From a virus: 20,752 bases of DNA. The notes beneath the pieces are model-generated. The model was not told where the DNA came from and searched no databases. It saw only the letters and a list, made by a program, of their open reading frames with translations. Positions 5,052 through 9,909 of this stretch are shown here, piece after piece. Numbering within the stretch: position 1 is the first letter of the stretch; each line of letters begins with the position of its first letter. The DNA lies in the IMG/VR virus record IMGVR_UViG_3300031767_000006, positions 1 through 20,752 of that record. One strand, 5' to 3'. The position numbers and the translations under genes are program-made.

Positions 5052-6381
5052 AAGATATATAAAGCTCAATCCCAGACGTAAGCATGCCATCTTGCAGATG
5101 ATGGCAGGACGTAACCGCCTGGATGTTGTCATTGACGGTTTTACGGTGGAGTTTCATTATCTACCTGGGTGGAACGAAGTAATGGTTTACGCTCCAAGGG
5201 TCACGCCAGCGATCCAGAGTTATCTGTCGCGCATCCCTCTCGCTTCTGCTGATGACGATTTGTCATCAGCAGAAGCGAGCGTAAATGCGCTCGTGCCGAA
5301 AGACTCCTCACGTTCTCTAGCACATGATGCTAGTGAGAACGCGGATTCTTCGGTATGTGGGGATGGCGAACCCCAAGCAGAATCACAGGGTGATTCTGCT
5401 GGCGATCTCAGTGAGTCACCTGAAGTTCAGGGCGAGGATTTGTCCTCGAACGGCACAAGCCGGGACTCTGAGGCCGCCGAACAACATCCGGGTAGCGCCT
5501 CGTCATTGGGCGACGACGACGCCGAGGAGAGCGTGCCGGATGGCCAAGCGGAGTGCAATGCCTCTGCTGCGGCGTCGCACGCGGCAGAGGAAGCCACCAG
5601 CGGGGCGCTGGACAGCGATGCTGTCCAGCAACGGTGCAAATCCGTTCCGTCCGCTGGCGACGACGCGCCGGCGTCGGAAAACATCCGGCGCACTTTTATC
5701 TCTAGAGCCGAGCTGTCGCGTTTCCCTAAGTCGTCGCACGGCGGTGTGTTCGCGCAATTCTCTGATGTCGAGCTTGACCGCGCGATGATCGCTCGCGCGC
5801 GCCGCGCGTTTCGACGCATGTTCCTGGGCGGCGAGACGAAGCCAGGCCCGCGCTGGAATGCGCGCGCGATTGCAATCAAGAGCGCAGGCTATCTGCGGCA
5901 GTGGACTGCGGACGACCGCAGACGCGAGTCGGGACGACCGACCTTGCTCATCTTGCCGGATGTTTCGGGGAGCATGGGTAAGCTCGCGCGCAGTGTCGTT
6001 GCCTTTGCCGTCGCGTGCTACGGCACGCTCAGCGAGGGGGACATTGTGTGTGTGTCGCACTCGAACGCAGAGCCAGTCGAATACATGCCTGAAAGGTTGT
6101 CGGGCATGAGCTACGAGCAAATCATCAGGCAGCGTAACGTGCGCGCTATCGTAATTGCCGCTGACCACGATGGCGAGGACACGTTTTTTCGGCTCGCTCA
6201 CCTCGTACCGCGCGTGTACTGGCTATCTCCATTCGGCTGCAACCAAATAGAGCGCCCGCGAATCCGCGACACGCGCAAGGTGCTGGCCGACTGGCCAGAG
6301 GACATCCAGCGGCGAGTGATATACGCCGATGGGTGTGGCGACCCAGAGAGCTGCTTGACAGCTCTGGAGATGATGATATAA
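5044..6381 (+). CDS. VWA-domain protein with long acidic linker, partner of the MoxR ATPase
   Basis: A 445-residue protein. I place the start at GTG 5044, which overlaps the ATPase stop (GTGGCTAG); a TTG at 5011 would overlap more and lacks a ribosome site. Residues about 1-60 form a small beta-rich domain. Residues about 65-215 are an acidic Ser/Ala/Glu/Asp-rich linker, probably disordered, whose DNA holds six or more hairpins. Residues about 215-300 are basic and helical. From about 295 to the end is a VWA domain with a perfect metal-ion site, D306-V-S308-G-S310-M, and a later DHDGED segment. The layout (acidic linker before a C-terminal VWA) recalls CobT/ViaA-type partners of MoxR ATPases. 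The TAA stop (6379-6381) overlaps the -10 element of the non-coding RNA promoter. Confidence 0.85.
   Translation: MARRYIKLNPRRKHAILQMMAGRNRLDVVIDGFTVEFHYLPGWNEVMVYAPRVTPAIQSYLSRIPLASADDDLSSAEASVNALVPKDSSRSLAHDASENADSSVCGDGEPQAESQGDSAGDLSESPEVQGEDLSSNGTSRDSEAAEQHPGSASSLGDDDAEESVPDGQAECNASAAASHAAEEATSGALDSDAVQQRCKSVPSAGDDAPASENIRRTFISRAELSRFPKSSHGGVFAQFSDVELDRAMIARARRAFRRMFLGGETKPGPRWNARAIAIKSAGYLRQWTADDRRRESGRPTLLILPDVSGSMGKLARSVVAFAVACYGTLSEGDIVCVSHSNAEPVEYMPERLSGMSYEQIIRQRNVRAIVIAADHDGEDTFFRLAHLVPRVYWLSPFGCNQIERPRIRDTRKVLADWPEDIQRRVIYADGCGDPESCLTALEMMI
5239..5279 (+). repeat. Perfect 18-bp hairpin with 5-nt loop in the VWA linker
   Basis: CTCGCTTCTGCTGATGAC (5239-5256) is exactly complementary to 5262-5279, with loop GATTT. 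It is the longest perfect inverted repeat I saw. It encodes an acidic Ser/Ala/Asp stretch and is the first of a series in the linker DNA. Confidence 0.8.
5311..5629 (+). repeat. Cluster of further short hairpins in the VWA linker
   Basis: At least five more inverted repeats follow: 5311-5341 (6+6 bp with a 2-nt bulge, loop CATGA), 5376-5400 (10 bp, loop CAGGG), 5433-5448 (6 bp, 4-nt loop), 5561-5590 (10 bp with one G-T pair, 10-nt loop) and 5607-5629 (9 bp, loop CGATG). Three of them have 5-nt loops. The stems are unrelated to one another, so this is repeated architecture rather than one repeat family. Confidence 0.7.
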
Positions 6382-6382
6382 T
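6355..6382 (+). promoter_or_regulatory. Perfect consensus sigma-70 promoter for the hammerhead RNA
   Basis: TTGACA (6355-6360) and TATAAT (6377-6382) are both exact consensus hexamers with a 16-bp spacer. The promoter lies within the last codons and stop codon of the VWA gene and points rightward into a 216-bp non-coding stretch. The predicted transcription start (about 6388-6390) falls on the first base-paired nucleotides of the hammerhead ribozyme. Confidence 0.8.
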
Positions 6383-6387
6383 CTATG

Positions 6388-6481
6388 TGCGTCACTGAGA
6401 CGACCTGGAGCTTAGTCTAGCTAGAAGGAATATCAACACAGGTCCACTCAGTCTGACGAGGGGTGGTAGCCCCGAAACGCA
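6388..6481 (+). ncRNA. Type III hammerhead self-cleaving ribozyme
   Basis: All conserved parts are present. Stem III pairs TGCGT (6388-6392) with ACGCA (6477-6481). The cleavage nucleotide is C6393 in the triplet GTC. Stem I pairs ACTGAG (6394-6399) with CTCAGT (6447-6452), continues past a 2x2 internal loop with GACCTG (6402-6407) and CAGGTC (6439-6444), and ends in a loop of about 30 nt. The core CTGACGA is at 6453-6459, stem II is GGGG (6460-6463) with CCCC (6470-6473) around TGGTAG, and GAAA is at 6474-6477. Because stem III is the open end, this is a type III hammerhead. Cleavage is predicted between 6393 and 6394. Hammerheads are known from phage genomes, but one sitting at a transcription start is unusual. 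Confidence 0.85.
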
Positions 6482-6542
6482 ATCCCGTACGAGGGGTTCT
6501 GAAAGAGGAAACGACTATCCCGCTTGAGGGGTTCTAAAAGAA
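6474..6542 (+). repeat. Two tandem 34/35-nt repeats, CRISPR-repeat-like in form
   Basis: Unit 1 (6474-6507) and unit 2 (6508-6542) share GAAACG, ATCCCG, GAGGGGTTCT and AAAG blocks; about 28 of 34 aligned positions match. Each unit can form a small CCC/GGG hairpin. Read on the minus strand they run CTTTCAGAACCCC-N6-GGGATTG-CGTTTC, which resembles CRISPR repeats in length and form, but there is no spacer between them. Unit 1 begins inside the hammerhead (GAAA, stem III). ACGAGGGGT also occurs in the hammerhead core at 6456-6464, so the units may have arisen by duplication from it. Confidence 0.65.
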
Positions 6543-6544
6543 AG

Positions 6545-6586
6545 CACGCGCCCGGTACTGCTAGAGCACCGGGCGCGTGTTGTTTT
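6545..6586. terminator. Strong intrinsic terminator between converging operons
   Basis: CACGCGCCCGGT (6545-6556) pairs perfectly with 6568-6579 around an 11-nt loop. On the plus strand it is followed by TTGTTTT (6580-6586), ending the non-coding RNA and early operon. On the minus strand the hairpin is followed by CTTTCTTTT, so it may also end the late operon, whose last stop codon is at 6598. Confidence 0.85.
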
Positions 6587-6597
6587 GTGAGCGCTTA

Positions 6598-7110
6598 CTA
6601 TCGAGTGCCTAGGTAAACAAGGTTGATTATTATGGAGTTCACCGCGAAGCCGCCTGGGCCGCCTAAGTTGTAGAACCGCACTTGGTATTCCGCTCCGCCT
6701 TCCGGTACATTCACGTACTGCACACCGCCAAAGTCGTAGACAAGGTAGTATTCCTGCGCATTGAACGGCATGCGGCCTACCTGCCAAATGTGATAGGGCG
6801 GCACTTGCTGAATCATCTGGATGCCAAAGGTTGATGGACCAGTGGCCGCACCATTGACTGAAAGCGTGTAGCCAAACACGCCGCCCTGCTTAATCTTTAT
6901 CGCTTGCGCAGTAAAGTTATGCTCAAAAATTCTTCCTCTCAGATTGCGGACGAACGTAACCGGGAAAATGTAGTCGAGGCCAGACGGGACGAAGGTAAAA
7001 CCGTAGCATAGAATCTCGGCTGTGGCAGGCGCGAAACTGTCTCCGCGCTCCATCACACCTAATCGCTCACGTACGTCCAAATTGTCGTCGCCGCCGCTTG
7101 TATAACTCAT
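6598..7110 (-). CDS. Putative distal tail / fibre protein
   Basis: A 170-residue protein, the last gene of the late operon. Its ATG (7110) overlaps the stop of the preceding tail gene by 4 bp. It is rich in beta-forming and Gly/Asn/Tyr residues (GYGFTFVP-like N-half, GGVFGYTLSVNGAATGPSTFGIQMIQ, AEYQVRFYNLGGPGGFAVNSIIINLVYLG), as expected for a virion beta-sandwich subunit. Following distal tail and Gp37-like genes, it is likely a tail tip, fibre or receptor-binding component. I recognise no specific family, and no chaperone or peptidase domain is seen. The frame ends 12 bp from the terminator tail. Confidence 0.5.
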   Translation of the reverse strand: MSYTSGGDDNLDVRERLGVMERGDSFAPATAEILCYGFTFVPSGLDYIFPVTFVRNLRGRIFEHNFTAQAIKIKQGGVFGYTLSVNGAATGPSTFGIQMIQQVPPYHIWQVGRMPFNAQEYYLVYDFGGVQYVNVPEGGAEYQVRFYNLGGPGGFAVNSIIINLVYLGTR

Positions 7111-8168
7111 ATCCGCATCACACCTAGCTCCATACTGTCAACCTGCGCACCGGCTACCGTGTAGCGCTCGCCAACCACATACGCGACGCCGGCGCACTGC
7201 TGATTATCTGCCGCGACCATAAACACCTGGTCTCCAAGCCTTGGCGTTTCGTCCGCGAAAACCTGCCCAGCACCCGCTTCAACCGGTCGCCAGCGCATCA
7301 GCGCCGCCTGTGCTGCTGCTGACGAGCCGGTTGCTCGACCGTCTATTCTGTCCTCCCAATACGTGAAGACACCGAATAAGCCGCGGGGCGACCACGCCCG
7401 TGCCACGTCTCTGTCAACGCCTAAGCCGTAACCGAGAGCAACTCCAGCGGTCGGCTGACTCCGGTCATACGCCCACGCCTCATACCTGATTGTCTTATTC
7501 CACCACAGGCGGAGAATTCCGAAACGCTGTAGAGAATGAGCAAACACCAAGGAGACGGATGGTTCAATGCGATATGTACCAACTTCGTTCTTCGTGTCGG
7601 ACCACCTGCCGCACTCGAACCACCAAACTAAAGGGAATCCCTTTGCGTGAGCGAGGCGCGTAATCTCCTTTGCGGATTCTAGACGAGACGCCCAAGCGAA
7701 CGACGTGCTGACATTCACGCTCGGCGCTACGTTGTCCGGCACGACGATTAGCCTTTCGCGGAGACCTGCTCCGCCCCCATGCATTGGCACGCTTTCCGTC
7801 GGTCTCAGCGATATTAAAACGCCCCTGGCCGCGTCGCCACTCCACTGCGCATCAGATGTCCCGGCATACCGGTTGGGGTAATAGTCGCGCAGGTAGCGCA
7901 GGAACGTCTCGCCTCGTACCACGTAGTAGGTGTTGCGCCGCTCAATCGCAGTGATGAAATAGTACTCTCTGCGGTCAGGGAGCATCACCATCAGCACGTC
8001 TCCGTACGCGCTAAGGTTGTAGCTCGACACGCTCAAGCTTATCTCCAGCTCACACGTTGCCACATCCATCGCGCGCCGTTCGAATGAACCGCTGAGCGCA
8101 ACCGCGCCGGTGCGATTCCCCCAACCGCTGAGTGATGACAATGCAAGAGTGACCTCAGCGCCAATCAT
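7107..8168 (-). CDS. Siphovirus Gp37-like tail protein (baseplate-hub type)
   Basis: A 353-residue protein overlapping both neighbours (14 bp with the distal tail gene upstream, 4 bp downstream). It shows LSGSFERRAMDVATCELEISLSVSSYNLSAYGDVLMVMLPDRREYYFITAIERR, then RGETFLRYLRDYYPNRYAG, and later GDQVFMVAADNQQCAGVAYVVGERYTVAG near the end. An N-terminal beta domain bounding a measured field (D-R-EYYFI), followed by a G-E-L-RYL-R-block, resembles the ReqiPepy6 Gp37-like family of tail-associated proteins found after Dit in siphoviruses. It probably forms part of the tail tip beneath the tape measure. Assignment is by pattern and position. Confidence 0.6.
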   Translation of the reverse strand: MIGAEVTLALSSLSGWGNRTGAVALSGSFERRAMDVATCELEISLSVSSYNLSAYGDVLMVMLPDRREYYFITAIERRNTYYVVRGETFLRYLRDYYPNRYAGTSDAQWSGDAARGVLISLRPTESVPMHGGGAGLRERLIVVPDNVAPSVNVSTSFAWASRLESAKEITRLAHAKGFPLVWWFECGRWSDTKNEVGTYRIEPSVSLVFAHSLQRFGILRLWWNKTIRYEAWAYDRSQPTAGVALGYGLGVDRDVARAWSPRGLFGVFTYWEDRIDGRATGSSAAAQAALMRWRPVEAGAGQVFADETPRLGDQVFMVAADNQQCAGVAYVVGERYTVAGAQVDSMELGVMRI

Positions 8169-9909
8169 GCTTGTATCTGTTTATTTCGACATCAACTGAT
8201 GGCACACTTCCGCCAACCGCAAACCAGTACCGCTCTATTTCCTCGTTCGCTGATCCTCTGAACATTCTGTCATAACGTGTGCCAGGCAATGGCGTGATAA
8301 CCCCCCCGCTGTGATACTTTGGCTCGTATTCATCTGCTTGAGTCTGCGGATCAATTACTTCCCCAAAAATTTCCGTGTCCACCTTGCTGTAGCAACTGAA
8401 CACTGGGACAGAAAGGCTGCCGAGCTTAGGCACAATCTCCGCTGTCGTGCCGGTGTTTGGGACAGTGCTGACATTAACACTTACCGGCGTCCAAAGGGTA
8501 GCAACATCCCTGAACCCAATGCACATCAGATTGTTTTTCCTGCGTATGGCGATGCTGTTCGTGTTCGATGCAAATAACGGCATCACCGTTCCATCATCCC
8601 CAAGCCTAAACACCTTTCGCAGTTCGCTGCCTCCGAGCAAAAAGCGCTCAGCTGCGCAACCTACCTGAACGGCGGCGACCGACACAGCTGGATAGGCGTA
8701 CGGCACAACACCGCTCAAGTCCTTTAAGCGGCACAGAGTGCCGAACAAGCGCCCGGCGTGAACCGGGGAATCAGCGCCTATTATCACGTTGTCAATCTCT
8801 GATGACTGGTCAATCTCGGTTGGTGACCATGTTGACTCGCCTTCTGCTACGAAGTAGGGCGAGACTTGCTCGCTCCAAACCACAAGCCAACTTCGTTGCG
8901 GTGACGGCTGGCGATGCGCAATTGCAATGCGGACGTTGTCTTTGTACAGCACGTCTCTGATTCTCCCACCACCGGGGAAGATGACGCTCGTTGGGAACGG
9001 CGAAAACGTGTTGAGAATATCCCCGTTTATATTCACGACGACCATCCCTGCCAGCCCGCCCGTGGTCCGATACTGGCTGAACTCGCCCACTGCGATGTAT
9101 TGGTCTCCAAACCGCCTAATGCGATGAGGTATGCCGTTGAAAGAACCTAATACTGCCGGCGAAGAGGAAGGATAAGTGAAGCGCACCAGTTGATTTACTC
9201 CTTGTGCAACAGCTATTATGTTCTCATCGTGCGTCACGCAACCGCGCAGGAAGGTTGAACCCGTCACAGAACCGATGAGCGTAGCTGCTCCGCCCGTAAT
9301 AGGCGCGCGCCAGACCTGTGTATTCGTGAAAATAATCCACTCGTTTGATGGAGATCGGTATTCAATGTTGGTTATTGGTTCTGTGATTCCAGTGATTGGC
9401 GTGAAGCTCATCTCGCTTAGATTCACCACGAACGCGATGCCGGTCAGCGTGTTGTTGGATGCCGGGACCACGCCGACGCTTTCTTGCCAATACACGCTCA
9501 AGCACGCGAAACGCATCGTCACCGTGGCGCGGTACTGGTCGTCTTCGTACTGCGCGTTCATCTGCTCTAGCACGACCGGCACGCTGCTCCATACAGTGCC
9601 TTGAGCGCTGGCGCGCAGCAAGAGCGGTGTTCCTCTGCGCCAGCGCACATGCGACTCTAGCTCCTGTATCGCCGCGTGCAGGTTTACCATGCTTGTTCCA
9701 TGCACGTCAAGCACGATGACGATGCGTCGCGCGCGTCCTTGCAACCCTGCAACCAATGTGCGCCCGCCAAGCGCCTCGCGAGTGAGCACCTCTACTTCAT
9801 CCATCAGGTCGCCCTGGAAGTCGCGCAACACCCACGAGTATTGCCCCGACACGCTGCGGTAGTGCAATGGGGTTAGCGCAGCTCCGCCACGAGACAGTTC
9901 TATCTCCAT
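8155..9909 (-). CDS. Distal tail (Dit-like) protein with large beta-propeller-like extension
   Basis: A 584-residue protein. ATG 9909 overlaps the tape measure stop by 10 bp. Residues about 1-145 look like a siphovirus distal tail N-domain: MDEVEVLTREALGGRTLVAGLQGRARRIVIVLDVHG, a helical ELESHVRWRRGTPLLLRA, then QYRATVTMRFACLSVYWQ. From about 150 to 500 there are repeated short blades (NIEYRSPSNEWIIFTNTQVWRAPITGGAATLIGS, FLRGCVTHDENIIAVAQGVNQLVRFTYPSSS, HRIRRFGDQYIAVGEFSQYRTTGGLAGMVVVNINGD) that read like a beta-propeller. The last 80 residues may return to the tail fold. Ordinary Dit proteins are about 250 residues, so more than half is extra and may bind host surface sugars. The first part is fairly sure, the propeller is inferred. 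Confidence 0.65.
   Translation of the reverse strand: MEIELSRGGAALTPLHYRSVSGQYSWVLRDFQGDLMDEVEVLTREALGGRTLVAGLQGRARRIVIVLDVHGTSMVNLHAAIQELESHVRWRRGTPLLLRASAQGTVWSSVPVVLEQMNAQYEDDQYRATVTMRFACLSVYWQESVGVVPASNNTLTGIAFVVNLSEMSFTPITGITEPITNIEYRSPSNEWIIFTNTQVWRAPITGGAATLIGSVTGSTFLRGCVTHDENIIAVAQGVNQLVRFTYPSSSPAVLGSFNGIPHRIRRFGDQYIAVGEFSQYRTTGGLAGMVVVNINGDILNTFSPFPTSVIFPGGGRIRDVLYKDNVRIAIAHRQPSPQRSWLVVWSEQVSPYFVAEGESTWSPTEIDQSSEIDNVIIGADSPVHAGRLFGTLCRLKDLSGVVPYAYPAVSVAAVQVGCAAERFLLGGSELRKVFRLGDDGTVMPLFASNTNSIAIRRKNNLMCIGFRDVATLWTPVSVNVSTVPNTGTTAEIVPKLGSLSVPVFSCYSKVDTEIFGEVIDPQTQADEYEPKYHSGGVITPLPGTRYDRMFRGSANEEIERYWFAVGGSVPSVDVEINRYKHDWR

Larger units (their letters stand above)
6388..6586 (+). ncRNA. 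Small non-coding RNA: hammerhead, two tandem repeats, terminator
   Basis: This transcript of about 200 nt is defined by a consensus promoter (6355-6382) and a strong hairpin terminator with a T-rich tail (6545-6586). It contains no convincing open frame. Parts in order are a complete type III hammerhead ribozyme (6388-6481), two copies of a 34/35-nt repeat (6474-6507, 6508-6542; about 28 of 34 positions identical), and the terminator. After self-cleavage the main product would start at A6394 with a 5' hydroxyl. It lies between the converging early and late operons. The parts are seen directly; the RNA's role is unknown. It could regulate, act as a decoy, or resist 5'-dependent decay. Confidence 0.75.

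Noticed and set aside
5503-6201. Minus-strand frame of 232 codons
   Set aside because: It lies opposite the VWA gene, has an arginine-rich random composition, and has no ribosome site.
6474-6542. A CRISPR array
   Set aside because: Only two units, directly abutting with no spacer, and partly shared with the hammerhead. Kept as a tandem repeat only.
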